A DNA stretch of 64,000 nt from Adiantum capillus-veneris (lineage: Eukaryota; Streptophyta; Polypodiopsida; Polypodiales; Pteridaceae): contig CM043963.1 of NCBI GenBank assembly GCA_014529385.2, positions 81,058,412-81,122,411 on the forward strand. Direction: 5' to 3'. A program made the position numbers and the translations under genes. Of this stretch, positions 34,396-43,545 are shown in pieces (the stretch's first letter is position 1; each line of letters begins with the position of its first letter). The notes beneath the pieces are model-generated. The model saw only the letters and a list, made by a program, of their open reading frames with translations, was not told where the DNA came from and did not search any database.

Positions 34396-36141
34396 CTAAA
34401 AGTCCTTTGAAACATATTCTCCACCATTGTCAGTGCGTAAGCATTTAAGCTTCTTGCCACTCTGATTCTCCACAAGTGTCACAAACTTTTTGAAAACACT
34501 AAACGCTTCATCCTTGTGCTTGAGAAAGTAAACCCATACTTTCCTCGAGTAATCATCTATAAATGTCATAAAGTAAGAAGCTCCCCCTAGAGATAGGTTA
34601 GGCATAGGTCCACACAAATCACTATGAACAAGTGCCAACTGTGTATCTCTTCTATTGCTTCTATGCTTATGTGGCTGCTGTGTTTGCTTAGCATACAGAC
34701 AATGTTCACAGAATTCAAAATCATTAAATGAAAAGCCAGGCAAATAACCAAAACGAGACAAGATTTCCATTCCCTTCTTGGACATATGTCCTAACCGGCT
34801 ATGCCACAAAGAAACGTTCGGCTGCTCGGTTACATTGACTACATTTTTATAGACATTTGATACATAAATCATGTAAAGTCCTCCAGACTTTACTCCATGT
34901 GCTAGTGTCATAGAACCCTTGGATATCTTCCACATGTTCTGTCCAAAAGTGGTGACGTAGCCAGCATCATCAAGTAAACCTGTGCTGATCAAGCTCTTTG
35001 TAATTGCGGGAACATGTCTCACATTCTTCAGCGTGAAAGAAGAGCCATTCTGAAACTTCAATTGAACATCTCCAAAACCTAAGATCTCACATGTCTGCCC
35101 ATTGCCTAGCCGAACATGATCTTTAGTGGGCACATAAGAGGTAAACCACTCCTTGTTTGGAGACACATGAAGTGATGCCCCTGAGTCTATAATCCAGTCA
35201 CTCAGTGCATTTCCATCAGATGTTGTAAGAAGAGCTGAGTCCATTGTATTCTTCAAGAAGTAGATGTCTCCAGACACTAGACTGTCATCCTCTGCAACAG
35301 TGTTTGTCACATTTATTTCTTGAATCTTCACTGAGGACTTGTTCTTCTCACCATGGTCTTCAGCTTTCTCTTTGCCTTTTTCTGCTTTCCATTCTCTGCA
35401 GTCTCTTTTCATGTGACCCTTCTTGCCACAATGGTAGCATTCTATGTCACTCTTGCCTTTAGCACTGCGGGACTTGCTACGAGACTGATTCCTCTTTCCA
35501 CCTTTGTACTTTTCTCTGGTCCTTCCCTTGACAACTAAGGCTGTTCCTTTGCCTTTTTCCATTGTCTTTCTATTTGTTTCTTCAGTAAGCAGACTTCCTT
35601 CTACACCTGCTATGTTCAAACCATCTGGAGGTGAAGAATTACTCAAAGCTGTGCAAAAAGTGTCCCAACTTTCCGGCAAGGTGATCAACAGGAACATAGC
35701 TCTAACAGGTTCATCAAACTTGACACCTTGAGCTGACAACTGACTATAGATTGTGTTGAATTCATTCAGATGATTGGACATAGGTGTCCCTTCTTTCATC
35801 TTCAAGTCAACAAGCTTCTTAAGCCAGTATACCTGTGAAGTTGCACTCTGCGTCTCATAAAGATCACTCAGCTTTAACCATGCTTGATAAGCCGACATCT
35901 CGTCTGCTACATTGAAGTAAACGCTTTCTGCCAAAGTCAGCATAATGTTAGAAAGTGCCAATTCATCCATTTCGCTCCATTCATCTTCGTACATATCTTC
36001 TGGTTTTATCCCCTTGAGCTTTATAGGTTTTATCTGCTTCTTTTGTACCAACACGTGCCAAATCTTCTTCTTCCACAATGGGAAATTGGTTCCATCCAGC
36101 TTCTTGATATTGTAAAGAGCAGTGTCCTGTGATCCAGCCAT
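34396..36141 (-). CDS. Copia Gag, protease and integrase N-terminus
   Basis: Starts MAGSQDTALYNIKKLDGTNF (Gag, UBN2/DUF4219 type). Zinc knuckle CYHCGKKGHMKRDC around residue 233-246. Protease WIIDSGASLHVSPNKEWF (DSG intact) around 315. Pre-integrase LWHSRLGHMSKKGMEIL and the integrase core with HSDLCGPM, FIDDYSRKVWVYFLKH and LRTDNGGEYVS. It ends at a premature stop in the integrase, near 34394. 581 codons; the start is the first Met after the leader. Confidence 0.93.
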   Translation of the reverse strand: MAGSQDTALYNIKKLDGTNFPLWKKKIWHVLVQKKQIKPIKLKGIKPEDMYEDEWSEMDELALSNIMLTLAESVYFNVADEMSAYQAWLKLSDLYETQSATSQVYWLKKLVDLKMKEGTPMSNHLNEFNTIYSQLSAQGVKFDEPVRAMFLLITLPESWDTFCTALSNSSPPDGLNIAGVEGSLLTEETNRKTMEKGKGTALVVKGRTREKYKGGKRNQSRSKSRSAKGKSDIECYHCGKKGHMKRDCREWKAEKGKEKAEDHGEKNKSSVKIQEINVTNTVAEDDSLVSGDIYFLKNTMDSALLTTSDGNALSDWIIDSGASLHVSPNKEWFTSYVPTKDHVRLGNGQTCEILGFGDVQLKFQNGSSFTLKNVRHVPAITKSLISTGLLDDAGYVTTFGQNMWKISKGSMTLAHGVKSGGLYMIYVSNVYKNVVNVTEQPNVSLWHSRLGHMSKKGMEILSRFGYLPGFSFNDFEFCEHCLYAKQTQQPHKHRSNRRDTQLALVHSDLCGPMPNLSLGGASYFMTFIDDYSRKVWVYFLKHKDEAFSVFKKFVTLVENQSGKKLKCLRTDNGGEYVSKDF

Positions 36142-37162
36142 AGCTACGCTTCACAGTAGTTTACTTTTCTGTGAAAAATTTGGCAGAGTTTCCCCTGTAA
36201 ACTGACCTCTGAACCAATATCAACCTGTCAAATGAACCAAGAAAGCTTCAGATTCTGCATAAATTTTGGCAGAGTCTCCTTTGTAAAATGGCTCTGGTGT
36301 ACTAAAAACAGACCAAAAAACAGCTCAAAAACACTGTCTCTCTGATATTGTAAGCTGTGGGTAAACCTGTCCTCCACCTGTACTGTCTCTAACTGTCCTG
36401 TCGCTGTCTTGTAAGCATAGACTGCGACAATGCCTCAACGGCAGTAAAGCAAAGATGCAATCCCAACTGTCTAACTCACAGTCAATACATCCTAGCTGCC
36501 TATCTAAGGGTGCTCGAGGGATCGCTCCAAGACCTGTATCACCGAAAGGATCTCAACATACGAGAATACCCCAGCTCAATAAAACCTCACTCGACCCTCA
36601 ACAAAGGCTGCAGTAAATCTGACAGTACATAGACTTCCCACAAAGTCATACATCCACAAATTTCCCACTGTATGTTGTAACCGCTGCGACGGTTGTTTGC
36701 TGCGTGACTCACAGCCAGCAAACCCTCAACAAACATACATCATCTCTGACAATACATCCCATGTGGAAGTACCTGCAATGTCAGGATGAAATCTGGAATA
36801 TCAAGCAGCAAACACAAGCTACCTGATGAACTAGTGGATGTCGCCTACAGTCTGTGTGTAGATGCGCCCGTGTCGTATGTGACACGCCTCCAAGAACTGT
36901 GAGCCGTCCTTCGATGTGTAGAGAGCCACAAATCAACACTCTAGGAGTGTCGATATCCTAAGCACCTGTAGTCATAGGCCGAAAACCCCAAATTTGCAGA
37001 GTCGGATCTGCACCCGTCGAGACCACGTAGTCGAAAATGGCCTGCGCAGACCTTTGTCGAAGCCGAACGGTGGCCGAGGCCGTGTCTTCGCCTGTCGAAT
37101 TTCACTCCAATCTGAGCTGGTGACTCTAGCCTCCTGCAGTGCTGCCCCGAGCCTCGATCTGA
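36142..37162 (-). other. Copia untranslated leader
   Basis: About 1 kb between the PBS and the Gag start, with no long frame on the coding strand. It contains two related tracts (TTTGGCAGAGT...CCCCTGTAAA and TTTGGCAGAGTCTCCTTTGTAAA on the plus strand, 36180-36290). Confidence 0.7.
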
Positions 37163-37174
37163 GCTCTGATACCA
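37163..37174 (-). promoter_or_regulatory. Primer-binding site, initiator-Met tRNA
   Basis: Minus strand TGGTATCAGAGC, two bases from the 5' LTR. Confidence 0.93.
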
Positions 37175-37176
37175 GT

Positions 37177-37368
37177 TGAAGGAGTACGAGTGGAAGTGCG
37201 ACGTGAGAGAGAGTGCGAGAAGAAGAGCACGACGATATGGTGAACTCGCTCTACTGTAATGTGTAGAGCATAGTGAGTTCTTATTAGGTTTTTACAAAAG
37301 AATATGTGTACATACCTGGCGGCCCGCCCACTTACCTAGGCGACCACATTGGGCTTTATACCCCAACA
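37177..37368 (-). repeat. 5' LTR of the copia element
   Basis: 192 bp, matches 31880-32071 with about six differences. CTATT follows at 37369-37373. Confidence 0.93.
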
Positions 37369-37373
37369 CTATT

Positions 37374-37790
37374 TTGCTTGGTTCGGCCCCGTGCGCTAAT
37401 GTCATAAGAGGTGACGTTAGTTGAGTCAGAACCAAGTGAGTAGGGTTTCGAAGAATTTTAGAAGGACCCTCTTCGCTTGGTTCTGTCCCGTGTGCTAATG
37501 TCATAAGAGTTGACATTAGTTGAGTCAGAAACAAGCGTGTAGGGCCCCCAAGAATTTCCGAAGGACTCTATTCGCTTGGTTTTGTCCCGTGTGCTAATGT
37601 CATAAGAGTTGACGTTAGTTGAGTCAGAACCAATGGAGTAGGGGCCCCAAGAATCACCAAATGGCCCTATCGACGGGTTATGTCCCTTTTGCTAATGTCA
37701 TAAGTGGTGACGTTAGTTGAGTCAGTACCAAGCGAGTAGGGCCCCCAAGAATCTCCGAAGGGCCCTATTCGCTTGGTTTTGTCTTGTGGC
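37374..37790. repeat. ~99-bp tandem array, about four units
   Basis: GCTAATGTCATAAG recurs at about 37395, 37494, 37593 and 37691. Each unit holds nested inverted repeats: CGCTTGGTT...AACCAAGCG and CTAATGTCA...TGACGTTAG. The spacer CCGAAGGGCCCTATTCGCTT also occurs in the hairpin at 38821-38890, so the array and the hairpin family are related. The first unit is cut by the copia insertion at 31880-37368. Confidence 0.9.
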
Positions 37791-37878
37791 ATTTGGAACA
37801 GGTGGATAAGAACAGAGCATATTATGTTATCAGTCATAGATTTATAGGCCTACTCACTCACTATGCCCAAACTCAGGC

Positions 37879-37999
37879 ACGGTCACATAAGGAGTAATTA
37901 TTCCAACCATGAATGCGATACGGTCACATAATGAGTAATTATTCCAACCATGAATGCGATACGGTCGCATAATGAGTAATTATTCCAACCATGCATGCG
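37879..37999. repeat. 41-bp tandem repeat, three units
   Basis: ACGGTCACATAATGAGTAAT begins near 37879, 37920 and 37961 with one or two changes per unit. Confidence 0.92.
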
Positions 38000-38440
38000 T
38001 TTTTACCCTAACGCAGTGGCTTCGGTGCGCACACAATTAACAACACACAGGAAGAGGAGAGGCAGAGAGAAAGAACGTGTCTCTGCAATATCCAATGGCA
38101 CCGAGTTGGATGGTGATGTCGCAAGCCACCGACAACAAGAACCACAGGGGGGCGATGGAGATGGCGACGTGGCAGCAAAGGACTCGACCCAGTGGAGGTC
38201 ACTCAACGCAAAATCACGAGATCTGGACAAGGGGAAGAGCGCAAAAAATGCAAAGGCGATGGCGGTTGCAAGGGCGATCGGCGTCTGAATCTAAACGCAG
38301 GATCACGAGAGCTGGCCAAGGGGAAGGGCGCAGAAAAGGCAAAGGCACGAGAGCTGGCCAAGCAGAAGGTGCTAGATGGAGATGGATATGGCGACTGCAA
38401 GGGCGATTGGCATCTGTCTGACCCTTAGCGATCACTCAAA
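38000..38440. other. GC-rich tract with short internal repeats
   Basis: Repeated words such as ACGAGAGCTGGCCAAG and GCGCAGAAAAGGCAAAGG give overlapping open frames in several phases on both strands. I treat them as composition artefacts, not genes. Confidence 0.4.
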
Positions 38441-38820
38441 AAGGCACGTGGGCTGCGCTCTCAAGGACAACCAGTATTAAATGGTCTCAGATTCCCATGC
38501 AGTACGATTTACCAACCGCAATCTCACGCATAAGTGAAGTTGTCACCCTCCCCGAGGTAAGCATTCTAAGTTGAGGCATTACCCCCGCCAAACATCTCAA
38601 GTTTAAACTATTTTGCCTCTTTTCGCGTCCTCTACTACGCATCATTCTAATTAACTCTACCCCCATCGACGCTACGCGATAAGCAAACTCCATCACCTCT
38701 TACTCTCGCGCATCCTCCTTCTCTTACTCTTGTTCTGCAATGCTTCAACGACACGAAACTCTACATACAGTGAAGAGGTATGCTACTTACTACCCATCTG
38801 TGCACTTGTATTTTGTGTAG

Positions 38821-38890
38821 TTGGTCAGTACCAAGCGAATAAGGTAAGGTCACTTAGTCCGAAGGGCCCTATTCGCTTGGTACTGACCAA
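38821..38890. repeat. Hairpin element 1 of the ACCAAGCGA family
   Basis: Arms of 24 nt: TTGGTCAGTACCAAGCGAAT at 38821 pairs with ATTCGCTTGGTACTGACCAA ending at 38890, one mismatch in 24. Loop about 22 nt containing CCGAAGGG. A half-copy (AGGTCAATACTAAGCAAATA) lies at 38922-38944. Confidence 0.92.
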
Positions 38891-39349
38891 AAGAAAATTT
38901 AAGTGATGTCTGCTAGTACAGAGGTCAATACTAAGCAAATAAGGGTAAGGTAACCCCTGCTTGTTGCGGATTTAGGGTTTTCTTTTGCCAAATACGCCTT
39001 TTGATTTTATAAGAAAGAAACAAAATTACAACTGAACATTGGGTTTGAGTTAGAAAACACTTCAGGCTGAAAGCATGTTAACCTGTCGCGCTTTTTGTGC
39101 TATTTAGCAGTTTCAAGTTAGCATATCTTCAAAGAGTTGGGCATTCGGTAAATTTTTTACAAATAATATCAAAATTTGTCGGAGGTTGTACATTTGAATT
39201 CCTTGTTTCAAGTGCTTTCTATTGATATATCATATGTCATAGATCTTGGAGATGTAGCTCAAGTTATTGTACTACTTAGCATATATAAAAAATGTGCTAG
39301 TTAGCATTGTCCAGGACATGAAAAAGCATGACATGTTAACATGCTTTCA

Positions 39350-39465
39350 CCCTTCAGACTTTACAAAGAGTGGCCTATTAATTTCCGGGGGGTTTGAGTT
39401 AGAAAATACTTCAGACTTTACAAAGAGTGGCCTATTAATTTCCGAGGGTTTCTTCATAGCCAGGC
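39350..39465. repeat. 57-bp tandem duplication
   Basis: CAGACTTTACAAAGAGTGGC begins both units (about 39356 and 39413). Confidence 0.85.
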
Positions 39466-39489
39466 TATCTCTTCGCAAAGCCTGTTTGC

Positions 39490-40100
39490 AAAGTTAATGG
39501 CTTCCTCATATTTACTAGCTAGCTCAAGCACTTCATCCTTCATTTCCTGAAGCCAATTAATGATTGCCTCCATAGAGCCATTCTCGGCAAGCAATCGCTA
39601 CATGTCTTCAGGCCTTCTTGCTTCCTGAGAGTCTTTAAGGATTGAGACCCTCTGCCTGACGATCAACATGTGCTGCAGCTTCAGGCTAGCATCCTGCACA
39701 GAGCATTTAGCAAGTAAGCTCTTCAAACTAGGAGCTTGGAAATTGGGAGCAAAAAGTAAAGAATTACCAGCGGCTTACCTCGAGAATTGACTCCCGTGTT
39801 GACAGCAGCCACTCCCGAGCTGTGTCGGTCGAGAACATTAAAGATAACATCGGGGGAGGGCCAAGGGGGGACCTTATGAGGAGGGCCCGGATGCGGTGTT
39901 TCTGGCGCTGCGGGAGTATACCTTGGAAAGGCATCGCCACTATCCAAGCTTCTTTTAGTTGTTCTGCGAAACCGTGAGGGAGGTTCTGAAACAACTTCTT
40001 CTTAAATAGACTTTCAGACATGCCTAAAAAGCAGAGCCTGGGCTCTGGCTTATGAGTGAGTGGTCTGTGAGGGGTGGTACTGCCATGAGGTTTCATGGGA
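39490..40100 (-). pseudogene. Unrecognised minus-strand gene fragment with coiled coil
   Basis: Minus-strand 39.50-39.69 kb reads KLQHMLIVRQRVSILKD, then NGSMEAIINWLQEMKDEVLE and LASKYEEAI with one stop, a charged helical pattern. Around 39.72-40.10 kb Pro-rich frames occur. No family is recognised. It lies between hairpin elements on the left of the H3-fold locus and may be another gene of that element. Confidence 0.3.
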
Positions 40101-40261
40101 GGCGGACGTGGGAGAGAGAATCAATGGTACCATCCCCCCGATATTAGGGGAGGTGATGGGAGGGAACGACATGACAATTAGAACCGCATCGATTTAAGAT
40201 CTCCTTCACATTGGTATTTTGTATCAGCGGATGCAAACCTAGACTTCGCTTGCTTGTACAC

Positions 40262-40342
40262 TTTTCTGAGGTCACTACTCAGCGAATAAGGTATTTTTTT
40301 GCAGGGGTTGCAAACCTATTCGCTTGGTAGTGATCTCAGAAA
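40262..40342. repeat. Hairpin element 2
   Basis: TTTTCTGAGGTCACTACTCA pairs with the right arm ending TGGTAGTGATCTCAGAAAA. About 29-nt arms with three mismatches; core AGCGAATAAGG/CCTATTCGCT. Confidence 0.9.
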
Positions 40343-40370
40343 ATGTAATTGATATCTGCTATTATTTTTT

Positions 40371-40448
40371 TTGAAGTCACTACCGAGCGAATAAGGCAAG
40401 GCAAGCTCTTTCCTATGCACCTATTCGCTCGGTAGTGACCTCAGAAAA
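40371..40448. repeat. Hairpin element 3
   Basis: AAGTCACTACCGAGCGAATA pairs with TATTCGCTCGGTAGTGACCT, nearly perfect arms, loop ~25 nt. Confidence 0.9.
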
Positions 40449-40471
40449 TATAAGTCATGTCTACCATTACT

Positions 40472-40549
40472 ATTTTCTGAGGTCAATACCGAGCGAATAA
40501 GGCAAGGCAACTCTTTCCTATCCATCTTTTCGCTTGGTACTGACCTTTT
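40472..40549. repeat. Hairpin element 4
   Basis: GAGGTCAATACCGAGCGAAT and the right arm TTCGCTTGGTACTGACCTTT; G-T type differences between arms. It lies about 65 bp before the start codon of the H3-like gene. Confidence 0.88.
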
Positions 40550-40613
40550 CTTAAGTTTGAAGTCCCTTGTGCTGACAAATGAATTGTCTTTTGGTGTTAT
40601 TGTATTTGTAGAG

Positions 40614-41109
40614 ATGCCTCATGTAAAGGCTTGCGCTAGGAGGGAAACAGGTGAATCTTTGAATGCTCAAGCAAGAAGACGTCGATATGAGGTGCAGAGA
40701 GGTGTACTGCAAGAGCTGCGCAGGATAGAACGACGCGTTCAACCTCCTATTCCACGTCTCCCTTTCCAGTGAGTAGTGCGGGAGATTTGCGAGCAGTGAA
40801 GAGTCGGCATGCGATGGGCCAGCAGTGCACTCCTCTGCCTTCAAGAAATTGCTGAAGACTACCTCGTGGAATTCTTCAGCGATGGATATATCCTGGCTGC
40901 CCATGCACACCGCGTCACTATCATGCCGCGGGATTTTGATACTCTTCGTAGGCTTCGTTTTCGCTACGATGGGATGATTCAGCCAGTGCCTATCCGGGAT
41001 AGTAGAACCATGGATATTCTCAACATCCCCCCTCTCCATCCTTGTGCACGACAGACAGATCCGTCTAGGGTTGAAACAAACAGCAGAAGGACCCGATCAC
41101 GGGTCGAGT
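40614..41109 (+). pseudogene. Second histone H3-like gene (complete H3 fold, two TGA stops)
   Basis: ATG at 40614 follows TTTGTAGAG. Tail: MPHVKACARRETGES, comparable with canonical H3 ARTKQTARKSTGGK; the H3 Lys9 position is Arg. AlphaN region: RRYEVQRGVLQELRRIERR versus HRYRPGTVALREIRKYQKS, then PRLPFQ. In the same frame VVREICEQ, RWASSALLCLQEIAEDYLVE, FFSDGYILAAHAHRVTIMPR and DFDTLRRLRFRYD follow in H3 order. TGA stops sit at 40770-40772 (where H3 has Arg, so CGA to TGA is likely) and 40797-40799. The extension RDSRTMDILNIPPLHP matches the first copy at 2-549. This is a divergent H3 homologue, decayed. Confidence 0.82.
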
Positions 41110-41660
41110 GAAACGACACAGATGGGCAGGCTGAGATAGCCGCAGAGGGCCAAGAGCAAGCGAGAGTGGACCCCGAGGCAGTCATGGAAGAAACGGAGAC
41201 AGTTATCGAGGAGCCAGCTAGACACCAAAATGAGCAAGTCATGGAGGATCCGCAGCCCATCGTGGATGATGAGGGACAAGAGCAGGTCGGGGTGGAGCCT
41301 GACGCATCTATGGAGCAACCAATATTGAATGAAAATGTTCCGGAGCCTGAGGAGCCTGAGGCTGTTTAGGGAGGAGCCTGAGGCAGCCAGGGAGCCAGCT
41401 CAAGAAAGGGAAGGGCAAGGCTCTGCATCAGAAGAAACATCCAGCGTATCGGATGAGTCAATTATTTTAGAGAAAATCAACGAAGAGAATGAAGAGGAGT
41501 TGAGAATTTTGTTGAGCTCAGCGCCTCTGCATGCACACATACAACTACCTGCAAGGTCAGAGGAGGCCTGCATTACCAACCTCGATAATGTAGACTTCAT
41601 GTGCATACGCAATTTCACCGACTCGCTCGCAACAAATGAGGTCGTCACTGTTGCTTTGTG
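41110..41660 (+). pseudogene. Acidic region following the H3-like domain
   Basis: Same frame as the H3 part until about 41369 (EEPARHQNEQVMEDPQPIVD), then continues one frame over (EETSSVSDESIILEKINEEN, LDNVDFMCIRNFTDSLATNE) up to a GT donor after 41660. Glu-rich like the linker in the first copy but placed before, not after, the protease. The exon ends in phase 2, and the acceptor at 42070 continues it in phase. Confidence 0.55.
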
Positions 41661-41710
41661 GTAATTCTCATGCTCTTTAATTCTTATGCTCATTAAATGG
41701 GTCTCTACCG

Positions 41711-41790
41711 AGACATGGGTCAATACCAAGCGAGACAGTGGCTAATGAAATTGGATTTTGGTACTACTCGCTCGGTATTGACCCATGTCT
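41711..41790. repeat. Hairpin element 5 (intronic)
   Basis: AGACATGGGTCAATACCAAG at 41711 pairs with CTCGGTATTGACCCATGTCT ending at 41790; 24-nt arms, one mismatch. In the intron between the acidic region and the Ulp1 exons. Confidence 0.93.
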
Positions 41791-41834
41791 CTGCGGCAGT
41801 TGCCAAGTTTTTCTTTATAATGGTTCACTACTTT

Positions 41835-41919
41835 AAAGACATGGGTCAATACCAAGCGGGTCAGTTGCTTATGGAATTGGAATCCGCTGCTGACTCGCTC
41901 GGTATTGACCCGTGTCTTT
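41835..41919. repeat. Hairpin element 6 (intronic)
   Basis: AAAGACATGGGTCAATACCA pairs with CGGTATTGACCCGTGTCTTT. Start-to-start distance to element 5 is 124 bp; the whole unit, flanks included, is tandemly repeated. Confidence 0.92.
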
Positions 41920-41955
41920 GCGGCAGTCGTCAACTTCTTCTTCATTTCAGCCAAG

Positions 41956-42029
41956 ATATGGGTCAATACCAAGCGAATCAGTGGCGTATGGAATTCGATA
42001 GCTGCCCCACTCGCTCGGTATTGACTCAA
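41956..42029. repeat. Hairpin element 7 (intronic)
   Basis: ATATGGGTCAATACCAAGCG pairs with CGCTCGGTATTGACTCAAT. Third unit of the ~122-bp array. Confidence 0.9.
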
Positions 42030-42069
42030 TTGATGTTCAAGTCTAATCTTTTCCATTTGTTCATGTTAG

Positions 42070-42800
42070 CCACGCTGTCTCGCTTCTGCCCCCTGAGGTT
42101 CAAGAGAAAGTATACGTAATAGATCCGCTGATATCGCCTTATCTGTAGAACAACTCAGTTTCCTTTTTGAGTCTGATGAACTGGTTTAGCAGAGTCAACT
42201 TTGATCTAGTGCACTTTGTGGTCACTGCGTACAATCAATCGTGAGTATTTTCTTGCCTTGTAAAAAACATCTTGCATTGTGAATCTCTCCTCATCTTTGA
42301 TGGTTTCTTTGTAGTGATCATTGGAGTCTGATGTTATTTGACATGGAAGCTAAGATTGTTTACTACGCAAACTCCGGGCAAAGCAGGGCGTTTCACAGTC
42401 GTGTAAAAACGTAAGGTCCATTTGGGTACATTTGGAAAGCAGTGTAGTGTCTCTTTGCAATGTGTTGCTGACTCAAGTGGTTATGTATGTAGTGCTGCGA
42501 AAAAACTTGTATGTTGTGTAGAGCATCTTTTGTTAGAACATGATCTAGGAAATGTAGTCAAGCACGAACGGGTAACAGTGCCCACGCAGACTGATGACTA
42601 TAGCTGTGGCTGGCGAACCTGTTTCAATGCTGTGTTTCTCATCAGTCAAATTATGGATATACCGAATGTAAGTAATCTGCTATTTTATTTTTTGCTGCAA
42701 TGTATGTATGAAGCAACAGATGTCTGTATCACGCTTCTATAGGAACTTCGATTACATAACTACACCAACAACAATGTGCGACATTTTTCTATAATGGCCA
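42070..42800 (+). pseudogene. Ulp1/C48 protease exons of the second H3-fold element
   Basis: Exons 42070-42240, 42315-42410, 42493-42667 and 42743-~42800 with GT-AG borders and matching phases. Opens LLPPEVQEKVYVIDPLIS, paralleling EVFLLDPQMS of copy 1. Catalytic His in SDHWSLMLFD, then VYYANSGQS where Asp is expected (Asn, as in copy 1), Gln and Cys in QTDDYSCGW with the normal Gly after Cys. One TAG lies near 42147. The spliced order and the family motifs make C48 assignment firm; activity is excluded by stops. Confidence 0.75.
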
Positions 42801-42828
42801 TCTAGCATATTATAATCTCGGTAAACAG

Positions 42829-43276
42829 ACGCACAAGAGAGGAAGCGCCGAGAGCTGACGAGTTCGAAGAGGCTCGCATTAACGAAATGACACAACGTCA
42901 CAATCAGAATCAAAAAGAAGTTCGAAATATGCAAGAAGCAATACACCAATATTATGCAGACGCTGCAGAAGTAGAGGAATGGGCTGCACGTCGACGGTAA
43001 GAGCAAGAACAACGGGAAGCTTCACAGGTGCAAGAAGCATGGGAAGCCATGGAAGAGGCCCATGATTTTGAGCGACGCGAAAGGATGCCCGAGACAAGCG
43101 TCCCCACAGGTAGAGGTAGCAACAACCGGAGCAGAGGTCAAGGGACAAGTGGCACAAACCGTGGGAGAGGACAGCGGGGACGAGTGGCACAAACCGGGGG
43201 AGAGGACAGTAGCAGAGAAAGGGAGCAAATTACTCTTGACAGAAACAACACAATATGTAAAGTTTTGAAACATTGA
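42829..43276 (+). pseudogene. Charged C-terminal region after Ulp1
   Basis: Reads TREEAPRADEFEEARINEMT and EAIHQYYADAAEVEEWAARR, predicted coiled coil, stop at about 43000, then a Gly/Arg-rich tail with NNRSRGQGTSGTNRGRGQRG repeats. No HAD domain is present here, unlike copy 1. RG-rich tails often bind RNA; this is inference. Confidence 0.5.
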
Positions 43277-43545
43277 AAATGTACATTTTTGAAACATTGT
43301 TTGACCGCCAAAAAATATCTCTGCATTAGTCATTTTGAAGAGTACATCATGGTTTGCATGGCATCAAAGCTCTTTGCGTGCACAAGGTATGTCACCTAGC
43401 TTCCGGTGGAAGCAATTAAGTGAAGTGTATTTGTTAGTGACTCCTTGCACAATGTTGTTTTCTCCTTGCGCCTTGGAATCAGAAAAGAAGAAAAAGCTAG
43501 ATTCAGTCATAGTGTATTAAAGACAATCAAAATTTATCGATTTAG

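Larger units (their letters stand above)
31880..37368 (-). mobile_element. Complete Ty1/copia LTR retrotransposon, minus orientation
   Basis: Two 192-bp LTRs (31880-32071 and 37177-37368) bounded by TG...CA, a perfect 5-bp target duplication CTATT, an initiator-Met primer-binding site beside the 5' LTR and a purine tract beside the 3' LTR. Gag-Pol follows the copia order Gag, protease, integrase, RT, RNase H. The LTRs differ at about six positions, so the insertion is fairly recent. It landed in the first unit of the 99-bp tandem array (flank TTTTGCTTGGTTC), splitting a region that joined the 27.7-31.8 kb transposase locus to the H3-fold locus. Confidence 0.95.

Noticed and set aside
37995-38428. 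Overlapping open frames of 65-114 codons on both strands
   Set aside because: They arise from a GC-rich repetitive tract in several phases with no conserved motif.
40770-40799. Intron at CCA|GTGAGT removing the TGA after LPFQ
   Set aside because: The same frame continues through the stops with H3-like VREIC and RWASSAL text, so the region is coding-derived, not intronic.
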